A stretch of 64,000 bases of DNA from an uncultured Fibrobacter sp. (GTDB lineage: Bacteria; Fibrobacterota; Fibrobacteria; Fibrobacterales; Fibrobacteraceae): the NCBI RefSeq assembly GCF_947305105.1, contig NZ_CAMZCS010000017.1, forward strand, positions 1-64,000. The letters run 5' to 3'. Under the pieces are notes generated by a model, which made no database searches, was not told where the DNA came from, and saw nothing but the letters and a program-made list of their open reading frames with translations. The translations under genes were made by a program, and so were the position numbers. Position 1 is the first letter of the stretch. Each line of letters starts with the position of its first letter. Below, piece after piece: positions 55,783 to 63,475 of this stretch.

Positions 55783-57057
55783 ATGCAATATTTAATAGCA
55801 GTTGTCTTTTTCATGCTCTTGTGCTATGATTATAAGCGCACCGTTTTTTTGTTGGCGCCATTGCACTTGATTTTGTTGATGCTTGTTTTCCCGGGGGTGC
55901 CGTTTTCAATGAACGAGGTGGTGGCTGCCATGGTGACGGCCCTTGCTCCGTTTAAGTTGAGGCGAAAAGAACGAGACATGATGAGAACGTATCCGTTCTG
56001 GATAGGTTCCGTGGCCATGTTCCTGTCTATTGCCGGGACATCCTACTTCATTGCACCGCATTGGCCTACTGCGATGATGACTTTCAACGCGTATTATATT
56101 TATCCGTTAATCCTTTGGGCCTGTATCGAGACAAAAGAAGACTTGCAGTCCTTGCTGAAGGCTGTCATGATATTTGTCGTTGCCATGGGATTGTACAGCT
56201 TGTTTGAGATGGTGAGCGGTTCTAATCCCGTGATTCGATATATTATTTCAAGTGGAATGGGCAATGATAGTGTTTTGGATTACGACAAGATGCGCTTCGG
56301 TGTTAAGAGGTGCCAAGGATTCTTGTCTACGCCGGCTCCGACTGGACTCATTTATGGGTTGACTCTGGCGACGATTTATTGGGTTACAGACAAATTTTCA
56401 ATAGACATGAAAAAATTCCTATTGTTGCTGTATCCTCTGAGCGCTATTGGCATGTTTATTACAGGGACTCGTTCGGTGATTGCAGCTTCGTGTGTGGCTC
56501 TTCTGGGTGTGGCTGGGCATGAAATGTTGAAAGCTCGATTCATGTTTGTGAAGATTGTCCTCTTGTTGATTGTTTTGGGATTCTGTGCTCCGTTTTTTAT
56601 AGAAGTTATAAACGCCTTTGTCAATACGGACCAGACTTCTGTTGGTGGCAGCAATACCGATATGCGCTTGGAACAGCTGCTGATTAGCTTGTATTATTGG
56701 GCGAATTCCCCGATTTGGGGGAATGGGTCTGGGTTTATCTGGAGTTATGTTCAGGATGTGGACAAGGATATTTATGGAGCCGAGAGTATTTGGTTCCAGT
56801 TGCTTGTGGATTATGGTGCTGTAGGAGCAGTCGCCTATATGACTTGTATTATAAATTCTATGGTAAGCCTCTGTAAAAAGCATTTTATCTGGATTTTCTT
56901 ACCCCTTGGGTTCCTTGTCGGAAAAACGATGTCTACGGTTATAGGCATTGAAATGTCTGTTTTGTTCATTTTCTCTATTATACTCTTGAAGTATGAAATT
57001 TTATTCAATGCAAAAGAAAATGAAAAGGAAAACAAACCGTTAGAGGAAGCCCCTTGA
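55783..57057 (+). CDS. Wzy-like polysaccharide polymerase / O-antigen ligase-family membrane protein
   Basis: The 424-residue protein has about ten to eleven hydrophobic segments and a large extracytoplasmic loop near residues 280-340 (TSVGGSNTDMRLEQL...IWGNGSGF), as in WaaL/Wzy proteins. The Arg-containing GTRS motif in the middle helix region fits the family. It most likely joins lipid-linked repeat units outside the inner membrane. The gene abuts the stop of the GT2 gene and its own stop overlaps the next start (TGATG). No Wzx flippase was found in the window. Confidence 0.8.
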   Translation: MQYLIAVVFFMLLCYDYKRTVFLLAPLHLILLMLVFPGVPFSMNEVVAAMVTALAPFKLRRKERDMMRTYPFWIGSVAMFLSIAGTSYFIAPHWPTAMMTFNAYYIYPLILWACIETKEDLQSLLKAVMIFVVAMGLYSLFEMVSGSNPVIRYIISSGMGNDSVLDYDKMRFGVKRCQGFLSTPAPTGLIYGLTLATIYWVTDKFSIDMKKFLLLLYPLSAIGMFITGTRSVIAASCVALLGVAGHEMLKARFMFVKIVLLLIVLGFCAPFFIEVINAFVNTDQTSVGGSNTDMRLEQLLISLYYWANSPIWGNGSGFIWSYVQDVDKDIYGAESIWFQLLVDYGAVGAVAYMTCIINSMVSLCKKHFIWIFLPLGFLVGKTMSTVIGIEMSVLFIFSIILLKYEILFNAKENEKENKPLEEAP

Positions 57058-58256
57058 TGAAACCTATTTTGGACATCTTGGATAAGAATGATTGTTGCGG
57101 ATGTGGCAGCTGTGCTCAAAGTTGCCCAAAACAATGCATTCGGATGGCTCCGAATCAAGAAGGCTTCTTTTATCCTCAAATAGATCGCGATGCTTGCGTT
57201 GAATGTGGATTGTGCCAAAAACATTGCCCTCAAATGCAGGAACCTATTCGTAGACCCTTGCAGAAAGCCTATATTGTCCAATGTGGTGATGTGGATCGGT
57301 TGGCCAAGAGCGCCTCTGGAGGAGCCTTTGCGGCGCTTGCTACAGGTGTTTTGGAAAGGAATGGCGCTGTTGTAGGTGCTGCTTTCTCGGATGCTCTTGT
57401 TGTGACCCATGTTGTTGTTGAACGCATGGAGGATTTACATAAGCTCCAAGGTTCCAAGTATGTGGCTAGCTTTTTGGGCGACATCTATGGTCAGGTGAAG
57501 TCGATTCTTGCAGAAGGTCGGGAAGTTCTTTTTTCTGGGACACCTTGCCAGATTGCGGGCTTAAATGCATTCTTGTCGAAGAAATATGATAATCTCACAA
57601 CTGTGGATTTGGCATGCCATGGAACCCCCAGCGCGCAATTGTTTGGCGCTTATTTGAAATGGCTTGGCGAAAAACACGGAGAAGTGGTTGAGAAATATTG
57701 CTTTCGCGATAAGGGCCCCAGTGGTTGGGGCATGGTAGGGTCGTTTACCTGCAATGGAACTGTGACAACATTGAATCCTTTCTGCGATCCATATTATGCT
57801 ACTTTCTTGCGAGGGGAGACATATCGAAAATCTTGTTATAGATGTAAATATGCGAACCTTGATCGGCCGGCTGATTTGACAATTGGTGATTTTTGGGGGA
57901 TCTCGCAATATTCGGGAAAGCACGATTTTTCCGAAAAGTTGGGACTGTCCCTGCTTTTGGTGAATACGGAAAAAGGGCGCGAGGTATTCGAGGGCCTCTC
58001 GGACAAAGTGAAATCTATGGGATTGTCTGTAGATGAAGCCTGCGCTGGAAATGGAAACTTGTATCATCCGACAAAAGAACCGGCTATCAGAGATGTGATA
58101 TACAAGAAAATGGAAACGCTGCCTTTTGACGAACTCCAGAAAAACTACTTGGCTCATGAGAGCCCGTTCATGTGGCGCATCAGGCGTTTCCGTCGTAAAT
58201 TGATTCCTCGAAAAATTAGAGATTCCCTTAATCGTTTGTTGCGGCGAAAAAGATGA
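57057..58256 (+). CDS. Coenzyme F420 hydrogenase/dehydrogenase beta-subunit-like iron-sulphur protein
   Basis: The 399-residue protein starts with two 4Fe-4S ferredoxin motifs (CCGCGSCAQSCPKQC and CVECGLCQKHCP), then the FrhB-type N- and C-domains (SGGAFAALATG, GTPCQIAGL, CHGTPS, SCYRCKYANLDRPADLTIGDFWG). In glycan loci such proteins are typically next to a polysaccharide pyruvyl transferase, as here, so they are thought to supply a redox step in ketal-pyruvate decoration; the actual reaction is not known. Fibrobacters are not known to make F420, so the cofactor is uncertain. It overlaps both neighbours. Confidence 0.88.
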   Translation: MKPILDILDKNDCCGCGSCAQSCPKQCIRMAPNQEGFFYPQIDRDACVECGLCQKHCPQMQEPIRRPLQKAYIVQCGDVDRLAKSASGGAFAALATGVLERNGAVVGAAFSDALVVTHVVVERMEDLHKLQGSKYVASFLGDIYGQVKSILAEGREVLFSGTPCQIAGLNAFLSKKYDNLTTVDLACHGTPSAQLFGAYLKWLGEKHGEVVEKYCFRDKGPSGWGMVGSFTCNGTVTTLNPFCDPYYATFLRGETYRKSCYRCKYANLDRPADLTIGDFWGISQYSGKHDFSEKLGLSLLLVNTEKGREVFEGLSDKVKSMGLSVDEACAGNGNLYHPTKEPAIRDVIYKKMETLPFDELQKNYLAHESPFMWRIRRFRRKLIPRKIRDSLNRLLRRKR

Positions 58257-59422
58257 AGCGTGTTGGTATTATTACAATGCATAAGGTGCTGAACTATGGT
58301 TCGGCTCTTCAGGCGTATGCTTTGCAACGTAAAGTGGAAGATTTAGGGTGCCAGGCGACAATCATTGATTATCTGTATCCCAATAGGGAACATTGTGAGC
58401 GCCAGCAGGTCAAATTTTTCCCAAAACGCAGTTTGGTCCATTTCGCCTTGATTGCTTTGGTTGGCGTGCTGCTGAAGATACTCCGGGTAAAATCGAAAAA
58501 GAAAAAGGCCGATGCCGCGATTCGCCGGTTCCGGCAACACTCGGCGTTCCGTGCTTTTTATCGGAAGTATTTCAAACTCTCAAAGGAATATACGACGATA
58601 GAATCGTTGATGGATTCTCAGGAATGCTACGACATTTATATGACGGGCAGTGACCAGGTGTGGAATCCGCAGTACATGGTGGACGATCCGAATTTTTTGC
58701 TTGGCTTTGCGCCTGCGGGTGCTAGGAAGTATAGCTATGCCGCAAGTTTTGCCGGAAAGGCAATCCCAGAAGGTTCGGTGGAACTCTATCGAAAGTATCT
58801 GGAACAGTATAAGCGCATTTCGGTCCGGGAACAGTCCACTTCGGATGTTGTTAAAGGGCTGATTGGCTCCCCGGCAGAGATTGTTTGCGATCCGTCATTA
58901 TTGCTGGATCGGGAAGAATGGTTGAAATTCTGCCCGGCTGCTCCTTTGGTCAAGGAAAAATATTTGTTGGTCTATATCCTGCATTATTCTTTTGACCCGT
59001 ATCCATCGATTATTCCTTTTGTAAACAAACTTGCCCGCGAACGCAATTTGCAAGTCGTGGTCCTTCATGGCCTCAAAGAAGGCTATAGTATTGAAGGGGC
59101 TTTGTCTTTTGACAGCGTCGGGCCTGTCGAATTTCTCCGCTTGTTCCGGGATGCGTCGCTGGTGGTGACCACATCGTTCCATGGGACTGCTTTCTCGCTG
59201 AACTTTGGTCGGGATTTTTACTCTGTCGTCAAGCAAATAAATGGTTCCGATAGTCGCGTCGTTGATTTGCTTTCTGTTTGCGGAGCGCGTCACCATTTGG
59301 TTGAACTCAATTCCCTAGAATCTTTGCAGGGCAGTTCGGTGGATGCGATGGAAACAGAAAAACTCAGTGAATTCCGAAATCGCTCCATTGATTATTTGCA
59401 GAAGATTTTGACAGAAGACTAA
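58253..59422 (+). CDS. Polysaccharide pyruvyl transferase family protein
   Basis: The 389-residue protein has the family's N-terminal block (NYGSALQAYALQRKVEDLG), the GSDQVWNP motif, SYAASFAGK, DPSLLLD and the C-terminal TSFHGTAFSLNF. Members transfer pyruvate from PEP onto a hexose as a ketal, adding negative charge to surface polysaccharide. It overlaps the iron-sulphur gene by 4 bp. Its stop lies 3 bp from the stop of the convergent PssE-like gene, with no hairpin terminator between. Confidence 0.88.
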   Translation: MKRVGIITMHKVLNYGSALQAYALQRKVEDLGCQATIIDYLYPNREHCERQQVKFFPKRSLVHFALIALVGVLLKILRVKSKKKKADAAIRRFRQHSAFRAFYRKYFKLSKEYTTIESLMDSQECYDIYMTGSDQVWNPQYMVDDPNFLLGFAPAGARKYSYAASFAGKAIPEGSVELYRKYLEQYKRISVREQSTSDVVKGLIGSPAEIVCDPSLLLDREEWLKFCPAAPLVKEKYLLVYILHYSFDPYPSIIPFVNKLARERNLQVVVLHGLKEGYSIEGALSFDSVGPVEFLRLFRDASLVVTTSFHGTAFSLNFGRDFYSVVKQINGSDSRVVDLLSVCGARHHLVELNSLESLQGSSVDAMETEKLSEFRNRSIDYLQKILTED

Positions 59423-59425
59423 TTG

Positions 59426-59893
59426 TTAGCCAATGACGCTCTTTATTTCGTCTATGAGCGATTGGCTCGCATAATCGCCTAATTTATGAAGCGGAACGAG
59501 GTCCTTTTTCAAAAGGAGCGCTTTCAGCTCGTCTTCGGTATAGGCTGTGTAAACGTAGCCGAGGGCTTGCATTTTTTCGGCCGTTGCTAACTGGTGCTCG
59601 TTCCGGTGTTCCCCAAAGCTCGCCTTTCTAGGAAAGATGATGATGGGCTTTTCCGCTTTGAGCGCAGAGACGATAGTCCCCATGCCGGCGTGGGCCACGA
59701 TAAGCCTTGCAGACATGAAGATTTCGTTGAATTCTGTGGGAGGGAGGAATTCAACGGTGCGAATATTCTTGAAGTGGAGTTCGCTTTTGTATGTCTGGGC
59801 GATGACTTCTTCGCCTAAAGCAGGTGCGATTTCATCGATTATTTTGAGCAGGCGGTCAAAGGGGGCTTGTGTCCCTATCGTGCAAAAAATCAT
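59426..59893 (-). CDS. PssE/Alg13-like glycosyltransferase catalytic subunit
   Basis: This 155-residue protein corresponds to the C-terminal half of GT28 enzymes (MurG-like): IFCTIGTQAPFDRLL, the HAGMGTIVSALKAEKPIIIFPR donor-binding block, and HRNEHQ. Alone it lacks the membrane-bound acceptor half, which is supplied by the PssD-like protein encoded 3 bp upstream. The pair resembles eukaryotic Alg13/Alg14 and bacterial PssE/PssD, which add the second sugar to a lipid-linked glycan. Confidence 0.88.
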   Translation of the reverse strand: MIFCTIGTQAPFDRLLKIIDEIAPALGEEVIAQTYKSELHFKNIRTVEFLPPTEFNEIFMSARLIVAHAGMGTIVSALKAEKPIIIFPRKASFGEHRNEHQLATAEKMQALGYVYTAYTEDELKALLLKKDLVPLHKLGDYASQSLIDEIKSVIG

Positions 59894-59896
59894 GGG

Positions 59897-60355
59897 CTAG
59901 TCTCCCAAAATGTTCCCGGCGTACTTGACTTTTCCCTTTGCCAAATCCGGCCATTGAGTGTAGACATTTTTTACGAATTTACGTGCGAGTTTCCCACATC
60001 CGCTGAGCTGCTTGACATTTGCAATAGAGTCAATCCATAGGGTATTGATGAAAAGAAGACGTGCTGCTAAGAGAGTGAGCAAACCAGGCGCAGCCCCGGT
60101 TGTGAGGACCGCATTGGGACGGACCTTCAATAAAATGAAGAAAATCTTTATTGTTGCTGGAATCGACTTCCAAATAGTCCAACGGTTGAAATCTGGAACG
60201 TGAAAGAACTTTTTACCAGGAACCATCTTTTCACATTTGGGATGTGTACTCATATATACAACCTCGTAGCTTTCCTCTAGAGGTTGGGTGATTCGAAGTA
60301 GCTGAACCCAGTGGCCCCCAATGGATGCCACTGCTAAAATACGTTTCTTGTGCAT
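59897..60355 (-). CDS. PssD/Alg14-like glycosyltransferase membrane subunit
   Basis: The 152-residue protein carries the Alg14 pattern: LAVASIGGHWVQLLRI, a hydrophobic membrane-associated helix (IKIFFILLKVRP), TTGAAPGLLTLLAARLL and WIDSIANVKQLSGCGKLA. It anchors and activates the PssE-like partner. A TATATT -10 (60371-60366, minus strand) ends 10 nt before its ATG, so the pair may be transcribed without the CotH gene upstream. Confidence 0.87.
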   Translation of the reverse strand: MHKKRILAVASIGGHWVQLLRITQPLEESYEVVYMSTHPKCEKMVPGKKFFHVPDFNRWTIWKSIPATIKIFFILLKVRPNAVLTTGAAPGLLTLLAARLLFINTLWIDSIANVKQLSGCGKLARKFVKNVYTQWPDLAKGKVKYAGNILGD

Positions 60356-60390
60356 GACTGGCTTAAATATACTTTTTTTGCAAGAAAATG

Positions 60391-62283
60391 TTATCGGAAG
60401 GTTGCAGTATAGACTGCTTTGTCCGTTGGCGATATGGTGCGCGGATTTTCACGAGATCCGTCTTCCCATTTGTCAAAAATGAAGCCTTCGTCCGGTTCGG
60501 CTGTCAAGATCATGTCGACATCCCCGAAAAATTTCCCTGTGTAGTTTCCAGGAACAGACCGGCCTTCTATGAGAATTTTCCCATGACCTATGGAATTGAA
60601 TGACAGGGTAATCTCTTTGGGCAAATCGAACTCTTTCTTGTATTCTTCCCAGATGTCGATGTCCCTTTGCTTTGCCCATGTTTTCATGGTCTCGCCGTCT
60701 TTATAAAAAGTGAGTGTCCGGTGGAATCGGCTCAGGTCGCGGTCCATTTCATCTGGATCCAATTGAGAAACTGTTTTGTCTACGGCTTTCTCTACGTTCT
60801 CGCTGTTGAAAAAACGGTTGAACAGGATGGCCGAGCGGTGCAAGAATTTTTGCTTGAACTTGGGGTTTTCGATAATGGCTGTGAAAAAATTGCCAAATTC
60901 CTTTTTCACTGATCTTTTCCGGATCCATTCGAACATGGTTTCCGTTTCGTCAAAACCGTTGATTGTCCTTTCGTAATCAAAGCCATAATCTATATCGAAA
61001 ACGATGAACTTCCAAAGAGTACTGGGGGTTTTCCATGCCCTCACGTTGTTGTGTGGCCAATCGTCATTTTGTGCATAGACTTCGTAAGCTATATAGTCTG
61101 CGAAGTTGTTCATGTCTATTTGCGCTTCAAGCCAGTTGTAGTTTTCTTGATGGTCCTTGTCGAAAGAGTTGTTCAAGATGAATTCCATCAATTCGTAGTA
61201 GTCATTTGTCCCGTCATTTGTTTTGATGTCCCCGTTTCCGTTGTGCTTCGCAATGGTGACGATGTCGTCATCTATGCCGTGATTTGTTTCGATGAAGTGC
61301 TTGTTGATTTTCTCTCGGAGGTCGTGTATGCCGTAGTAGCGGCCGTTGTAGAAAACGACGACTTGCTGGCTTCTCTGGTAGTCCAGTCCCGTTCCTTCAA
61401 GAATTCGCGTCGCTGCCGCGTCGCCATAGAAATCACGACCAAAGCGGGAACCATTGTTACGCAATAAGAATGACTTGAACTTGTTTGCCTCTGGCCTGGT
61501 ATCGAATAGAGGATAGACTAGTTTCCCTTCTTGATATTCCTGCCTCATTTCGATTTTGACAGATTTTTTCGGCCACCAGCGACTATAGTTGCCGGCGAAC
61601 GAAATGCCTGCGTCTATTTCGAAATCGCTTTCTGTGGACTGGCTCCCCTTGCTGAAATATTCAACGTGAACAGGAAATTCGATGTCTTCCCAATAGGGCG
61701 CAGTCCTGCATGGTTCTGCGCAGGTAGATCTGTTGTTTATGTAGTATTCCTTCAGAAAGACCGGATCCACTGTGATGGATACGATGGGCATTTTTATGGC
61801 GCTGTCGATAATAAAGGTGTGCGTCTCTATGGGGGTTACAGGGATGTTGTCCTCGAAACCTGTGCAGCGTACGATCGAGTTTTTTTCGACAGGGATGCTT
61901 TCTTGAAAGATCGGGGAATCGTTTGTTGGAACAGATCCGTCAGTGGTGCAGTGCACGACCATGTTGGAATTTGACGTTTGAAGTGCGATTGATACGGATT
62001 TGTTACAAATATGTGTTTTGGCGTTATAAAAAAAGAGACGAGAGTCGTCGATCAGTTCAAGCTCGCTGGAATCTGCGGTGTTCACTTCTTTGGCAAAATA
62101 GGTGTTGCCTGTAGCGTAGGCATCTACTTTAGAAAACGAAAGAAGAAACTCAGAAGCGGTGTTGTCTTCAAGGAGTTGTCCAAGGGGCTCATCAAGGGGT
62201 TCTTCAAAGGGAAACGACGAATTGCTGCACGCAATCATCAGATTTGTCGCAAAGAGGGAAAATGCCTTAATGCGCCATTTCAT
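60391..62283 (-). CDS. CotH-kinase lipoprotein (third copy, without lamin-tail domain)
   Basis: The 630-residue protein has a lipobox (NLMIAC), a spacer, a chitobiase-like beta domain (about 85-160; VHCTTDGSVPTNDSPIF), a CotH kinase-fold domain (about 190-540) and the C-terminal repeat (WEDGSRE). The kinase-like motifs are NDDWPHNN and FDIDYGFD, slightly changed from the other two copies. The lamin-tail domain is missing. It starts 1 bp after the stop of a GT2 gene, so it is transcribed with glycan genes, linking CotH proteins to this locus more directly than the two copies upstream. Confidence 0.84.
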   Translation of the reverse strand: MKWRIKAFSLFATNLMIACSNSSFPFEEPLDEPLGQLLEDNTASEFLLSFSKVDAYATGNTYFAKEVNTADSSELELIDDSRLFFYNAKTHICNKSVSIALQTSNSNMVVHCTTDGSVPTNDSPIFQESIPVEKNSIVRCTGFEDNIPVTPIETHTFIIDSAIKMPIVSITVDPVFLKEYYINNRSTCAEPCRTAPYWEDIEFPVHVEYFSKGSQSTESDFEIDAGISFAGNYSRWWPKKSVKIEMRQEYQEGKLVYPLFDTRPEANKFKSFLLRNNGSRFGRDFYGDAAATRILEGTGLDYQRSQQVVVFYNGRYYGIHDLREKINKHFIETNHGIDDDIVTIAKHNGNGDIKTNDGTNDYYELMEFILNNSFDKDHQENYNWLEAQIDMNNFADYIAYEVYAQNDDWPHNNVRAWKTPSTLWKFIVFDIDYGFDYERTINGFDETETMFEWIRKRSVKKEFGNFFTAIIENPKFKQKFLHRSAILFNRFFNSENVEKAVDKTVSQLDPDEMDRDLSRFHRTLTFYKDGETMKTWAKQRDIDIWEEYKKEFDLPKEITLSFNSIGHGKILIEGRSVPGNYTGKFFGDVDMILTAEPDEGFIFDKWEDGSRENPRTISPTDKAVYTATFR

Positions 62284-62284
62284 T

Positions 62285-63304
62285 TCACTTCCCGCTGGAC
62301 TTGAACAATAATTCTGAAATAAACTTCATTGGGCCATGGCAAGATATGCAATGGTACAATGCTTTCATTTTCCCGATGAGCGAACGCTTTTGGTAATGGG
62401 ATGTCGTCTTTAATTTTGTCCACATCCCATAATCCCAATACAAATTGAAGTTGTTGAGGTCTATTTTTTCTTGGATGGCTTTGGAATATTGATATTTAGT
62501 GAATTTGTCGTAGCTGCGAAGCGATTTTTCACAACCTTCTATATGGGCCGATCTCTTCGCGAAAGCCTGTTTCCCGATTAAAGTGGAACTGGACCATGAA
62601 CCTTGGCTGAAAATCCGGTACACAGACATGGCCTCGGGCATATAATGAACTCTGCCAGCGTATGCACAAGACAATATTAAGGGGAAATCGCCGACAGGGC
62701 TTACGTCCCAATATTCTTCGGCATAGAAATTCTTGATTTCGGTATGATAGACAATGGTGTTCGTGCCGAAAAAGCCGCCGCCCCCTAAAATTATTTCTTC
62801 GGTGGGGATGTCGCGCGCTGTTTCGAATTTGGGGAATAGCCCTTCGATATTGCCTGTTCTGTCGTTGAGTTTCATGCAGCGGTGAATGACCGCAGAACAA
62901 TCAGGGTGCGATTCTAGATAACTTATTTGACGCTGTAACTTTTGCGGATCGGTCCAGAAGTCGTCCCCTTCGCATACGGCAATATATTTGCTGTTCAGCA
63001 TCGAATTGACGATTCTGGTGAAACTGCCGTCGTTCTTGGAATACTGATTTTCTGTTTCTATCAGGGGCTTTATAATCTTGGGATATTTTTCAGCGTATTC
63101 CTGGATGATTTTGGCGGTGTTGTCCGAGGAGGCGTCGTCGTGTACACAAACTTCGAATGGAAAGTCCGTTTCTTGGATTAGGAACCCCTCTAGACACTGT
63201 GCGATGAATTTTTCGTGATTGAACGCAGTGCAACGGATGCTCACGAGAGGTTTCTCGTTTGCAGGCCATTTGGCTGTCACTTCATCTTGGGTTCGGGTTA
63301 TCAT
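62285..63304 (-). CDS. GT2-family glycosyltransferase (minus strand)
   Basis: ATG 63304 starts the protein 19 residues before the conserved VSIRCTAFNHEKFI; an upstream in-frame ATG (63367) would place the TATATT -10 boxes inside the coding region. The 339-residue protein has the GT-A motifs VCVHDDASSDNT, AVCEGDDFWTD (DxD-like) and GDFPL. It is a single-domain glycosyltransferase. It is the first gene of a minus-strand operon with the third CotH gene. The short tandem repeat upstream carries its likely promoter. Confidence 0.85.
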   Translation of the reverse strand: MITRTQDEVTAKWPANEKPLVSIRCTAFNHEKFIAQCLEGFLIQETDFPFEVCVHDDASSDNTAKIIQEYAEKYPKIIKPLIETENQYSKNDGSFTRIVNSMLNSKYIAVCEGDDFWTDPQKLQRQISYLESHPDCSAVIHRCMKLNDRTGNIEGLFPKFETARDIPTEEIILGGGGFFGTNTIVYHTEIKNFYAEEYWDVSPVGDFPLILSCAYAGRVHYMPEAMSVYRIFSQGSWSSSTLIGKQAFAKRSAHIEGCEKSLRSYDKFTKYQYSKAIQEKIDLNNFNLYWDYGMWTKLKTTSHYQKRSLIGKMKALYHCISCHGPMKFISELLFKSSGK

Positions 63305-63335
63305 ATATTTTAAAAGAACGGCTTTAAATGTTGCA

Positions 63336-63373
63336 TACTGTGGACAAATATATCGTACTGTAGACAAATATAT
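63336..63373. repeat. Two tandem 18-bp copies upstream of the minus-strand GT2 gene
   Basis: TACTGTGGACAAATATAT (63336-63353) and TACTGTAGACAAATATAT (63356-63373) differ at one base and have a period of 20. On the minus strand each contributes an ATATAT-type -10-like box. Confidence 0.75.
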
Positions 63374-63475
63374 TTATATGAGGGGGTTTAGTCAACTTTT
63401 CCCCCTGGGGAATAATTGTTTTGGTTTTTTATTTTCTAAATTAGGCCTATAGATTGTTTCAATAATAGGTTTAGC

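Noticed and set aside
63304-63367. Longer N-terminus for the minus-strand GT2 protein
   Set aside because: The extra 21 residues are encoded by the tandem promoter-like repeat and do not resemble a GT2 N-terminus.
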